Assembly: GCA_963824545.1 (NCBI GenBank)
Contig: CAWGPP010000033.1
Location: 248,001 to 312,000 of the forward strand
Source of the DNA: Bog-532 sp963824545
Lineage (GTDB): Bacteria; Actinomycetota; Actinomycetes; Streptosporangiales; Streptosporangiaceae
Direction of reading: 5' to 3'
Length of the DNA: 64,000 nucleotides
The translations under genes and the position numbers were made by a program. Shown here one piece after another: positions 1 to 8,121 of the stretch; position 1 is the stretch's first letter; every line of letters begins with the position of its first letter. The notes beneath the pieces were generated by a model. It did no database searches. It worked only from the letters and a program-made list of their open reading frames with translations, and was not told the DNA's origin.

Positions 1-1
1 C

Positions 2-700
2 CCGCTCACCGTGGGTGACGAGGTGATCGCCTACCGCGCGCCCGGGGCCTGCGCCGCCGAACTCCTGGTCCCGGCGCACGCCCTCGTGCCCCGGCCCGCC
101 GAGCTGGACTGGCCGCAGGCCGCCGGGCTGATGCTGGCCGGCGCCACCGCCTGGCACGCCCTGACGGTCACCGATGTGCACGAGGGCGACACGGTGCTCG
201 TACACGGCGGCGCCGGCGGAGTCGGGACCATGGCTATCCAGCTCGCCGCCGATCGCGGCGCACACGTCGTCGCCACGGCCAGCCCGGCCAACCATGGCTA
301 CCTGCGCGAGCTCGGCGCCGTCCCGGTCAGCTACGGAAATGACCTGGCCGGCCGGGTGCGGGCGGCGGCCCCGCAGGGCGTTGATGTGGCGGTGGACACG
401 GTCGGGACCGACGAGGCCGTCGACGTATCGCTGGAGCTGGTCGCCGACCGGAGCCGGATCGTGACCATCGCCGCGTTCGCCCGCGGGCTGAAATTGGGGA
501 TGAAGGTGATCGGCGGCGCCCCGGGCGCCGACCCCGGCACCGAGATCCGGCAGGCCGCACGCCTGGGCCTGGTGCAGCTCGTCCGCGGCAAACGGCTCCG
601 GGTGATCGTCACCCAGACGTTCCCGCTCGCCGACGTCGCGGCGGCGCACCGGGCCATCATGACCGGTCACACCCGCGGCAAGATTGCACTGATCCCTTAA
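2..700 (+). CDS. Zinc-type medium-chain dehydrogenase / quinone oxidoreductase, 3' part
   Basis: This is the C-terminal 232 residues of an NAD(P)H-dependent medium-chain dehydrogenase; the reading frame is open back to the window edge, so the start lies outside. The first visible residues (PLTVGDEVIAYR) match the part of the family that follows the catalytic N-terminal fold. A Rossmann nucleotide-binding motif, VHGGAGGVGTMA, lies near residues 60-75 of the visible part. No structural zinc cysteine cluster is seen, which favours the quinone oxidoreductase branch. The C-terminus (ATM..GHTRGKIALIP) is the usual family end. Substrate cannot be inferred. Confidence 0.9.
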   Translation, partial: PLTVGDEVIAYRAPGACAAELLVPAHALVPRPAELDWPQAAGLMLAGATAWHALTVTDVHEGDTVLVHGGAGGVGTMAIQLAADRGAHVVATASPANHGYLRELGAVPVSYGNDLAGRVRAAAPQGVDVAVDTVGTDEAVDVSLELVADRSRIVTIAAFARGLKLGMKVIGGAPGADPGTEIRQAARLGLVQLVRGKRLRVIVTQTFPLADVAAAHRAIMTGHTRGKIALIP

Positions 701-785
701 CGGTGATGATCGGGTCGGCGGGGACTGCGGGGACGGTGCAGAGGCGGTTTTCCACTAGGGCTCAGGAACCCATATCCTGCCGTTC

Positions 786-1484
786 ATGGCGAAGCAGAAA
801 AACGACGAAGACGACGAGGCCACGCCCGGGCGTATCAAGCAGATACGCATGGTGGCCGGCCTGGTGCACAAGGCCAACCCGAGGGCCCTGCCCATCGTGG
901 TCGGCAGCGGCCTCGGCGTGCTGGCCGTGTTCGTCGTCGTCGGCCTGCTCACCGGGCTTGGCGGGTTCCTCATCCCGCTGGGCGTCCTAGCCGGCATCCT
1001 GGTCGCGGTGGTGCTGTTCGGCCGGTTCGCGCAGACCGCGCAGTACGCGACGATCGAGGGGCAGCCCGGTGCCGCCGCCGCGGTCCTGCAGAGCATGCGC
1101 GGCAACTGGACCGTCACCCCGGCGATCGCCGCCAACCGGAACATGGATGTGATCCATCGCGCGGTCGGCCGGCCCGGCGTCGTGCTGGTCGGCGAGGGCT
1201 CCCCGACCCGGCTGCCCAGCCTGCTCGCCGCCGAGAAGAAGCGGGTCGCCCGGGTCGCGTTCGACGTCCCGATCCACGACTACCAGGTCGGGGACGGCGA
1301 GGGCCAGATCCCGCTCCGCCGGCTGCAGCGCAAGATCATGAAGCTCCCGCGCGATCTGAAGGGCACCGAGGTCGCCGACCTGAACTTCCGGCTGAAGGCG
1401 CTGCCGCAGACGCTGCAGGCGCCGAAGGGCCCGATGCCGCGTGGCGGCCGCCAGCCCCGGATGCCCCGCCCGCGCGCCCGCTGA
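786..1484 (+). CDS. DUF4191 membrane protein
   Basis: A 232-residue protein with a charged N-terminus, two adjacent hydrophobic segments (about residues 38-82) and a cytoplasmic C-terminal domain with a basic, Arg/Pro-rich tail. This layout and the motif GRFAQTAQYATIEGQPGAA are typical of actinobacterial DUF4191 proteins. In many actinomycetes the gene sits between lipoate genes and an RDD gene next to glnA, and the same RDD-glnA neighbourhood is seen here. The biochemical role of the family is unknown to me. The start ATG follows a long GC-rich leader without a clear ribosome binding site. Confidence 0.88.
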   Translation: MAKQKNDEDDEATPGRIKQIRMVAGLVHKANPRALPIVVGSGLGVLAVFVVVGLLTGLGGFLIPLGVLAGILVAVVLFGRFAQTAQYATIEGQPGAAAAVLQSMRGNWTVTPAIAANRNMDVIHRAVGRPGVVLVGEGSPTRLPSLLAAEKKRVARVAFDVPIHDYQVGDGEGQIPLRRLQRKIMKLPRDLKGTEVADLNFRLKALPQTLQAPKGPMPRGGRQPRMPRPRAR

Positions 1485-1599
1485 CCCTCAGGCCAGCGCG
1501 CGCCGGCCGCGATCGGCGCCGGAAACCGTAGACGCAAAAAGCGCACGCCGATCAGGGGTTTCCTCGCCCAGGCGGCTGCACGCGCACGACGCGGGCCGG

Positions 1600-2046
1600 C
1601 TACATGCGGACGACGATGGTGTTGGCGGCCTTGTCGTGCAGGCCGCGCTTGTCCCGGTCGGTGACCAGCGGCGGCACCACGGCCAGCAGCAGCAGCGTGC
1701 GTACCAGGCCCCAGCCGAGGCCGACCGGGCGGCCGTCCAGCCGGGCGACCCGCAGGCCGAGCAGCCGCTTGCCGATCGTGGTGCCGGTCAGCGCGGTCAG
1801 GATCCAGGTCTCGGCGCCGAAGATGGCCAGCGCCCAGTACTGAGAACGCAGCAGCGCGGTCGCGATGAACACGCACAGGACCCAGTCGATGAACAAGGCG
1901 GCGAACCGGCGGCCCATTCCGGGGACCGAACGAGGCCCGCTTTCGGGCAGACCGAACTTCTCGCCTGGATAGGTCGAAATTACCCGCTCACCCGTCGCGT
2001 GCGGCGCTCCGGCCGGGCCGGCGCCGGCCCACTGTTCATCGGCCAC
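1600..2046 (-). CDS. RDD family membrane protein
   Basis: A small membrane protein convergent with the DUF4191 gene and divergent from glnA. The RDD signature is visible: GMGRRFAALFIDWVLC (Arg-Asp arrangement in the first helix), then a second helix ending in GTTIGKRLLGLRV and a third ending in TDRDKRGLHDKAA. RDD proteins are small membrane proteins, some linked to transport or ion tolerance. I chose GTG at 2046 (2049 is equally possible) because GGGGGA lies about 9 bases upstream. A longer frame to 2142 would run through the GlnR site and has no family similarity. Confidence 0.85.
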   Translation of the reverse strand: MADEQWAGAGPAGAPHATGERVISTYPGEKFGLPESGPRSVPGMGRRFAALFIDWVLCVFIATALLRSQYWALAIFGAETWILTALTGTTIGKRLLGLRVARLDGRPVGLGWGLVRTLLLLAVVPPLVTDRDKRGLHDKAANTIVVRM

Positions 2047-2115
2047 CACACCACGGTATCCCCCGTGCGGCCGTGACTGTCCCCTACCCCGCTGAGGACG
2101 CCCGTCACCGCACGC

Positions 2116-2153
2116 GTAACATGTGCGAAACACAAGGGACACGGGGTGGAAAT
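2116..2153 (+). promoter_or_regulatory. GlnR-type nitrogen-control site upstream of glnA
   Basis: Four half-sites occur with exact 6-base spacing: GTAAC at 2116, GAAAC at 2127, GACAC at 2138 and GAAAT at 2149. This matches the a1-b1-a2-b2 pattern described for GlnR boxes in Streptomyces and mycobacteria. It lies about 80 bases upstream of the glnA start and about 70 bases upstream of the divergent RDD gene. The inference is transcriptional control of glnA by GlnR; no glnR gene is in this window. Confidence 0.75.
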
Positions 2154-2233
2154 TGCCAGCGTCTAGCGTCCAAGGGCGTCCGCCTAGTGCGTGCCGATGA
2201 ATACGGATATGTGTGCCCGGTCAGGGAGGGTTA

Positions 2234-3658
2234 ATGTTTTCAAACGCCGACGAGGTGTTGAGGTTTATCGCGGACGAGGGCGTCCAGTTCATTGACGTCA
2301 GGTTCTGTGACCTGCCGGGAACGATGCAGCATTTCACCGTCCCGGTTGAAGTCTTCGACGAGGACGTCTTCACCAGCGGCCTGATGTTCGACGGTTCGTC
2401 GATTCGCGGCTTCCAGGCGATCCACGAGTCGGACATGCTCCTCCTTCCCGACCCGACCAGCGCCGTGCTGGACCCGTTCCGTACGTACAAGACGCTGAAC
2501 CTGACGTTCTTCGTGCACGATCCGCTGACCCACGAGCCCTACTCCCGTGACCCGCGGAACATCGCCCGCAAGGCCGAGGAGTACCTGCGGAGCACGGGCA
2601 TCGGCGACACGGCGTTCTTCGGCCCGGAGGCGGAGTTCTACATCTTCGACTCAGCGCGGTTCGAGACGGCGCCGGATCACGGGTACTACTACATCGACTC
2701 GATCGAGGGCGCCTGGAACACCGGAATCGAGGACGGCGGCAGCAACCTCGGGCACCGGCCCCCCTACAAGGGCGGCTACTTCCCGGTTCCGCCGATCGAC
2801 CACTACACCGACCTCCGCTCGGAGATGACGCGCGCCCTGATCGAGGCGGGCATCCAGGTCGAGATGCAGCACCACGAGGTGGGCAGCCCCGGCCAGGCCG
2901 AGATCAACATGCGCTTCGGCTCGCTGCTGAACACGGCCGACCGGCTGATGCTGTTCAAGTACATCATCAAGAGCGTCGCGGATAAGAACGGCAAGACCGT
3001 GACGTTCATGCCCAAGCCGGTCTTCGGGGACAACGGCTCGGGCATGCACTGCCACCAGAGCATCTGGAAGGACGGGTCCCCGCTCTTCTACGACGAGGTG
3101 GGGTACGCCGGGCTCTCGGACATAGGCCGGCACTACATCGGCGGGCTGCTGAAGCACGCGCCGTCGCTGCTCGCGTTCACCAACCCGACGCTGAACTCCT
3201 ACCACCGCCTGGTGCCCGGGTTCGAGGCGCCGGTCAACCTGGTGTACTCGCAGCGGAACCGCTCGGCCTGCGTGCGGATCCCGATCACCGGGACGAACCC
3301 CAAGGCCAAGCGGATCGAGTTCCGCGTGCCGGACCCGTCGGCCAACCCGTACCTGGCGTTCCCGGCGATGCTGATGGCCGGCCTGGACGGCATCAAGAAC
3401 AAGGTCGAGCCGCCCGAGCCGGTGGACAAGGACCTGTACGAGCTTCCGCCGGACGAGGCGCTGGCCATCCCGCAGGTGCCGGGCTCGCTGGAGGCGGTGC
3501 TCGACACGCTCGAGGCCGACCACGCCTACCTCACCGAGGGCGGCGTCTTCACCGAGGACCTGGTGGAGACCTGGATCGACTACAAGCGCAGCAACGAAAT
3601 CGACCCGCTGCGGCTCCGGCCGCACCCGCACGAGTTCGAGCTGTACTACGACGTGTAA
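2234..3658 (+). CDS. glnA: Type I glutamine synthetase
   Basis: A 474-residue ATP-dependent glutamate-ammonia ligase, the full family length. The N-terminal beta-grasp region (FIDVRFCDLPGTMQHFTVP) and catalytic motifs FDGSSIRGF, NGSGMHCHQSIWK and NPTLNSYHRLVPGFEAP are present. The adenylylation motif DKDLYELPP is intact, with the modified Tyr near residue 402, so the enzyme should be switched by GlnE, encoded at 8122-11316. ATG 2234 was chosen because it aligns with GlnA1 N-termini and follows GGGAGGG, although the spacing is short (3 bases). A GlnR-type site lies upstream and a hairpin terminator follows. Confidence 0.98.
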   Translation: MFSNADEVLRFIADEGVQFIDVRFCDLPGTMQHFTVPVEVFDEDVFTSGLMFDGSSIRGFQAIHESDMLLLPDPTSAVLDPFRTYKTLNLTFFVHDPLTHEPYSRDPRNIARKAEEYLRSTGIGDTAFFGPEAEFYIFDSARFETAPDHGYYYIDSIEGAWNTGIEDGGSNLGHRPPYKGGYFPVPPIDHYTDLRSEMTRALIEAGIQVEMQHHEVGSPGQAEINMRFGSLLNTADRLMLFKYIIKSVADKNGKTVTFMPKPVFGDNGSGMHCHQSIWKDGSPLFYDEVGYAGLSDIGRHYIGGLLKHAPSLLAFTNPTLNSYHRLVPGFEAPVNLVYSQRNRSACVRIPITGTNPKAKRIEFRVPDPSANPYLAFPAMLMAGLDGIKNKVEPPEPVDKDLYELPPDEALAIPQVPGSLEAVLDTLEADHAYLTEGGVFTEDLVETWIDYKRSNEIDPLRLRPHPHEFELYYDV

Positions 3659-3674
3659 CCCGTTTACGGGAACT

Positions 3675-3720
3675 GAGCAGGGGCGGAATCATGGGCCGAG
3701 TGTCCTGTTCCGCCCTGCTC
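3675..3720 (+). terminator. Hairpin terminator after glnA
   Basis: An inverted repeat starts 16 bases after the glnA stop: left arm 3675-3688 (GAGCAGGGGCGGAA) and right arm 3708-3720, paired except for one bulged G, with a 19-base loop. There is no U-tract, as is common in GC-rich actinomycetes. Confidence 0.6.
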
Positions 3721-4156
3721 CGTCAATGGAACACGCGCCGGTTACATGTACTCCTGGATCACACCTGGCCCGCCGATATTCGCCATTTCCTTTCCCGAAG
3801 AGCGTACTTCCATGGCGCATTTGTTTCGTCGCGTATTCGCTGGCTATCCTCAGGCAGCGTCAAACCTTGCTGATCCGCCAAGACGTAAAACGCGCGCAAC
3901 GTTTGCAGCTCAGCCGACACTTGGTCGTATGGTCCATGGGAGGACGGAGGGATGAGCGGCTGGGACGGTGATGGTGATGGTTGCGGTCGCTCCCCACCGG
4001 CCAGTTGCCGCACCGCCGCGGTCCGGTCGCCGGGATTGTTGCTCATGCACCAGCTGACCTAGCCCTCAACCTCCAACGACTGAGCTGCTCCGGATGGTAT
4101 AGGAAGGTCATCCCAACCACGGCCGCTGGGATAGACGCCAACGTTGACACGTAAGC
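3721..4156. other. Gene-poor stretch with one weak ORF
   Basis: No recognisable gene. A 95-codon frame on the minus strand (3759-4046) begins MSNNPGDRTAAVRQLAG and is rich in Ser/Pro near its N-terminus, but has no clear ribosome binding site or family match. I leave it as possible but unsupported. Base composition is visibly lower in GC than in flanking genes. Confidence 0.3.
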
Positions 4157-4190
4157 GCCGCTGGTTCTGCTTTTCAGCAGAACCAGCGGC
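4157..4190. terminator. Perfect 14-bp hairpin
   Basis: Left arm 4157-4170 (GCCGCTGGTTCTGC) and right arm 4177-4190 are perfect complements around a 6-base loop TTTTCA. It is symmetrical enough to act on either strand, and lies in the gene-poor gap between glnA and the GMC oxidoreductase gene. Confidence 0.6.
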
Positions 4191-4368
4191 CCCGCGCATA
4201 CTTCCGGCGCCAGCAGGAACAATCCTGGTATGAAGGATCACCCGCTGATCGGCAACGCATGGGCCTCACCTGCATATTTAACGCTCAGTATCTTCATTTT
4301 ACTTAGCGTTGCTCATGTGGCACGATGAAGGGACACGTAGCGTAATCATCTGGTGACGGGATCTCGTC

Positions 4369-4671
4369 ATGATCTACGAAGACATCGCCGCCGTGCTGGT
4401 GGTCGCGCTGTTTATCTGGCTGGTGCCAGTGCGGCGCAACGGCATTCCCGGCCTGCGCGGGCGCGGGAAGCTGCCGTTAGACCCGCCACCCTCACCCCCA
4501 GACCCGCCCGCGGGCCATCCGGCGCCGGCGGCCAAAGTCGTTACCTTGCCGGACCAGCACCACCACGAACCCAGCAGGCTCAGCAGGCCCGGCATGAAGG
4601 CGGAACAGGCCGTCCCGGAGAGTGCGCGCCCGGAGCCCAGCCAGGAAGCCGCCAAACGCGCAAGTTACTAG
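4369..4671 (+). CDS. Small single-helix membrane protein, hypothetical
   Basis: A 100-residue frame with one hydrophobic segment (IAAVLVVALFIWLVPV, about residues 5-20) followed by a positively charged stretch and a Pro-rich hydrophilic tail, suggesting an N-terminally anchored protein with a cytoplasmic tail. No family recognised. It lies 39 bases upstream of the GMC oxidoreductase start and points the same way, so cotranscription is possible. The ribosome binding site is weak. The Pro/Glu-rich tail could also be spurious coding. Confidence 0.45.
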   Translation: MIYEDIAAVLVVALFIWLVPVRRNGIPGLRGRGKLPLDPPPSPPDPPAGHPAPAAKVVTLPDQHHHEPSRLSRPGMKAEQAVPESARPEPSQEAAKRASY

Positions 4672-4710
4672 TGGGTAGTAATTTGCGTGCCGGCCATCTA
4701 CGCTCTGGTC

Positions 4711-6438
4711 ATGGCAGGCCTCGATTATGACGTCGTCGTCGTCGGATCGGGTTTCGGCGGCAGTGTGGCCGCGCTGCGGCTGACCGAGAAGGGCTACCGG
4801 GTCGCCGTCCTGGAAGCGGGGCAGCGCTTCGACGATCCGTCCCGCGACGCACCCGCCGACCGGCACCGCGCCCTGCCGCGGAACTCCTGGCACACGCGCC
4901 GCTACCTGTGGGCACCCGCGCTGCGCGCGTTCGGCATCCAGCGGATTCACCTGCTGCGCGGCGAGAAGGGGGCGCGCGTGCTCGTGCTGGCCGGCGCGGG
5001 CGTGGGCGGCGGGTCCCTGGTCTACGCGAACACGTTGTATGAGCCGCCGCCGCCGTTCTACGCCGACCCGCAGTGGGGCCACATCACCGACTGGCGCGCC
5101 GAACTGGCCCCCCACTACGACCAGGCGAAACGAATGCTCGGCGCGACGGTCAACCCGACCATGACCCCGGCGGACAACGCGGTCAGGAACGTCGCCGCGC
5201 GGATGGGGCGTGCCGAAACGTTCCGGCTGACCCCGGTCGGCGTCTACTTCGGTGAGCAACCCGGCGCGCAGGCCGCCGATCCGTATTTCGGCGGCGCGGG
5301 CCCCCGCCGGGCGGCCTGCACCGAGTGCGGTTCGTGCATGACCGGCTGCCGTTCCGGCGCCAAGAACATGCTGACCGAGAACTATCTCTACCTGGCCGAG
5401 CGCGCCGGAGCGCGGGTCATCCCGATGACCACGGTCACCGCGGTGCGGCCCCAGGCCGGCGGCGGCTACCAGGTGGACGTGGTCACGACCGGCCGCCTGC
5501 CGCGCCGCCCGCGCACGCTGACCGCCGGCCAGGTCGTCGTCGCGGCCGGCACCTACGGTACGCAGAAGCTGCTGCACCGGATGAAGGCCACCGGCACGCT
5601 GCCCCGCCTGTCCGGCCGGCTCGGCGCGCTGACCCGGACAAACTCCGAAGCCATCCTCGGCGCCGAACGGTTCAGGTCCCGCGGCCCCGACCACTCCCGC
5701 GGCGTGGCCATCACCTCCTCGTTCCACCCCGACGACGACACCCACGTCGAGCCCACCCGCTACGGGCCCGGGTCCAACGCCATGGGCACGCTGCGCACGC
5801 TGCTGGTCGACGGCGGCGGCCGGGCGCCCCGGTGGCTCACGTTCCTCGGCCTGGTGGCGCGCCGGCCGTGGGACGTGGTGCGGTTGCCGAACCTCCGCAA
5901 CTGGTCACGGCGCACCGTGATCGCGCTCGTCATGCAGACCAGGGACAACTCGGTGACGGTACGCGCGCACCGGGGCGCGTTCGGCTGGACGATGAGATCC
6001 GCGCACGGCCACGGCGAACCGAGCCCGACCTGGATCCCGGCGGCCCATCGCGCCGTCCGGCTGCTCGCCGAGGAGCTGGGCGGGATCGCGGGCGGGACGT
6101 GGCTGGACCTGTTCAGCATCCCGACCACGGCGCATTTCCTCGGCGGCTGCGCGATCGGCGACTCGCCCGCCTCCGGGGTCATCGACCCGTACCACCGCGT
6201 GTACGGGCACCCGGGGCTGCACATCGTGGACGGCTCCGCGGTATCGGCCAACCTGGGCGTGAACCCGTCGCTGACGATCACCGCCCAGGCCGAGCGGGCC
6301 ATGGCGGCCTGGCCGAACCGTGACGACCCGGATCCGCGGCCGCCGCTCGGCGCGCCCTACCAGCGGGTCGCGGCCGTTCCGCCGGCCCGCCCGGCCGTGC
6401 CGGCCGGCGCCCCGGCTGCGTTGCGCGTGCCTACATAA
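4711..6438 (+). CDS. GMC-family FAD oxidoreductase with Cys cluster
   Basis: A 575-residue flavoprotein related to the cholesterol oxidase-like branch of GMC oxidoreductases. The N-terminal dinucleotide motif VVVVGSGFGGSVAALRL binds FAD (GSGFGG at residues 12-17). The family motif GAGVGGGSLVYANTLY follows. A ferredoxin-like cluster, Cys203, Cys206, Cys209 and Cys213 (CTECGSCMTGC), suggests an iron-sulfur site seen in a subset of these proteins. The C-terminal GMC region includes HFLGGCAIGDSP and GLHIVDGSAVSANLGVNPS with the usual Asn/His environment. ATG 4711 is preferred over an upstream in-frame ATG at 4687 because the FAD fold begins directly after it. Substrate unknown. Confidence 0.9.
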   Translation: MAGLDYDVVVVGSGFGGSVAALRLTEKGYRVAVLEAGQRFDDPSRDAPADRHRALPRNSWHTRRYLWAPALRAFGIQRIHLLRGEKGARVLVLAGAGVGGGSLVYANTLYEPPPPFYADPQWGHITDWRAELAPHYDQAKRMLGATVNPTMTPADNAVRNVAARMGRAETFRLTPVGVYFGEQPGAQAADPYFGGAGPRRAACTECGSCMTGCRSGAKNMLTENYLYLAERAGARVIPMTTVTAVRPQAGGGYQVDVVTTGRLPRRPRTLTAGQVVVAAGTYGTQKLLHRMKATGTLPRLSGRLGALTRTNSEAILGAERFRSRGPDHSRGVAITSSFHPDDDTHVEPTRYGPGSNAMGTLRTLLVDGGGRAPRWLTFLGLVARRPWDVVRLPNLRNWSRRTVIALVMQTRDNSVTVRAHRGAFGWTMRSAHGHGEPSPTWIPAAHRAVRLLAEELGGIAGGTWLDLFSIPTTAHFLGGCAIGDSPASGVIDPYHRVYGHPGLHIVDGSAVSANLGVNPSLTITAQAERAMAAWPNRDDPDPRPPLGAPYQRVAAVPPARPAVPAGAPAALRVPT

Positions 6439-6562
6439 CGGCCGGCGGACGGCGGTGTGGCGGTCGGTGTGGGCGGTGCGCGGCGGCCGCTTTGGGCGGT
6501 GTACGGCGGCGGTGCCATAACGCGACACGTGGGCGGGCTAAGGAGATGCGTAGGCTCCGTTC

Positions 6563-7393
6563 ATGGGGTTGAGTAGGAGTGTGGACGCGTATGGCAGCAT
6601 CGAACGGATCGATGCCTTTTGCGACGCCGTGCCCCGCCGCCGGGCGCGCGCGGAGGAGCACGGCCCGCTGGTGCTGTTCGTGCCGACCGGACCGGGCTTT
6701 CCCTACTACGCCCGCCCCCGCCGAGGCGCCACCGAAGCCGTGACGGCCGAGGACATCCGCGCCGTCCGCGCCCGGCAGCGGGAACTGCTGATCCCGGAGT
6801 CCTTCGAGTGGATCGATGAGGCGTCACCGGGGATGACCGCCGCGGCCCCGGCGGCCGGGCTCGCGGCGCGCGTGCATCCGCTCATGGTGCTCGGCACGCT
6901 GGCGCCGCCGCCGGACATCGCGCCGGAGGTAACCGTCCGCCTGGTGACCCCGGATGAGCCGGACCTGGACCAGATCTGGGCGGTACCCGCCGTCGCCTTC
7001 GGGCAGCCCGGCACGGCGGCAGGGATGGCCGGGCCCATCGAACGGGACAAGATCGCCGCCGGCCATGACGACCTCACCATGGACCTGCTCAGGGAACGCC
7101 TCCGGTCCGGCCAGTCGGTGCTGGCCGCGGCGTTCGGCGCGGACGGGCCGCTCGCGGCCGGAAGCTGCCAGCCGATGGGCGGCGTCGCGGAGATCACCGG
7201 CGTGGGGGTCCTGCCCAATTCGCGCCGGATGGGGCTCGGCGGGGCCGTCACCGCCGCGCTGGCCCGTGAAGCGCTGCGGCGCGGCGTCCAGACGGTGTTC
7301 CTGGCGGCCTCGGACGACGACGTCGCGCGGGTCTACGCCCGGCTTGGCTTCGCCCGGATCGGCACCGCCATGATCGCCGAACCCGCGGACTAA
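6563..7393 (+). CDS. GNAT-family acetyltransferase
   Basis: A 276-residue protein whose C-terminal half (about residues 125-272) is a GNAT fold: the acetyl-CoA loop motif is VLPNSRRMGLGGAVTAAL, followed by the beta5/alpha4 segment VFLAASDDDVARVYARLGF. The N-terminal half (about 120 residues) is less conserved and may be a degenerate GNAT half or an accessory domain. Acceptor substrate unknown. The gene stands alone, with convergent genes downstream. Confidence 0.85.
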   Translation: MGLSRSVDAYGSIERIDAFCDAVPRRRARAEEHGPLVLFVPTGPGFPYYARPRRGATEAVTAEDIRAVRARQRELLIPESFEWIDEASPGMTAAAPAAGLAARVHPLMVLGTLAPPPDIAPEVTVRLVTPDEPDLDQIWAVPAVAFGQPGTAAGMAGPIERDKIAAGHDDLTMDLLRERLRSGQSVLAAAFGADGPLAAGSCQPMGGVAEITGVGVLPNSRRMGLGGAVTAALAREALRRGVQTVFLAASDDDVARVYARLGFARIGTAMIAEPAD

Positions 7394-7480
7394 CCCCTCC
7401 CGGGATCCCGCGCCGCCCGGCAGCGGCCACGATGGGATCACCGTTGTCGCTGGAGCGTACACAATGGGACCAGCGCTGCC

Positions 7481-8121
7481 CTAGAGGCTTCGCGGGCGGC
7501 GTTCGCGGATGAGGGCGGTGGGGGGCAGGCCCGCCAGCCGTACCGTTTCCCTGGTCAGGTGGGGCTGGTCGGCGTAGCCGGCGTCCACGGCCGCCTGCGC
7601 GAGGTCGGCCGAGGCGCCGGCCTTGTCGACCAGGGAGACAAACCGGCGGAACCGCAGCACGCGCTGGAGCATCTTGGGGCCATAGCCGACCGCCGCCTCA
7701 CACCGGCGCCGGAACTGGCGGGGGCTCAGGCCGATCTGCGCGGCGACGTCCTCGGCCCGGGCCGCCGGGGCGGCCAGCAGGCGGCACGCGTGCAGCACGG
7801 CGGCATCTGGCGGTCGCTCCATCGTAAGCCGCCCGGCCACGTCGGTAACCGCGGCGACCGCGTCCCCGGGCTCCAGTGTGGCCGGCAACCGCGCGGTCAG
7901 CTCACGCCGCAGGTCGGCGATCCCGATCCGTTGATCACGCAGGTCGGTGAGCGGGACCCCGAGCGCGTCACCGCCGACGCCGGGCCGGAACCGGGCGCCG
8001 GCCAGCACCGTGCCGGGCGGCAGCAGCGTGGGCACCGGGCCGGTGTCCGGGCCGCGCTGGCTGACAGGCAGCGGCGCGCCGGTCAGCGGCAGAAGAGGCG
8101 GTCCATAACTTTCGGGCTGGA
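7481..8121 (-). pseudogene. AraC-family regulator lacking its N-terminus
   Basis: The frame encodes the C-terminal part of an AraC-type regulator with a DUF6597-like sensor. Family-like sequence begins only after the glnE stop (about RGPDTGPVPTLLPPG), continues through the linker (GVPLTDLRDQRIG) and ends with a full two-helix-turn-helix domain (IGLSPRQFRRRCEAAVGYGPKMLQRVLRFRR and YADQPHLTRETVRLAG segments). The usual first 40-60 residues are missing, no ATG or GTG with a ribosome binding site opens the domain, and the same frame runs back into glnE only as noise. Likely a 5'-truncated relic left by a deletion beside glnE. Confidence 0.65.

Noticed and set aside
2651..3631. A 326-codon minus-strand frame
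   Set aside because: Antisense shadow of glnA with no start signal or domain.
7419..7480. Terminator between the GNAT gene and the AraC relic
   Set aside because: GGCAGCG and CGCTGCC arms exist, but are only 7 bp with a 48-base loop.
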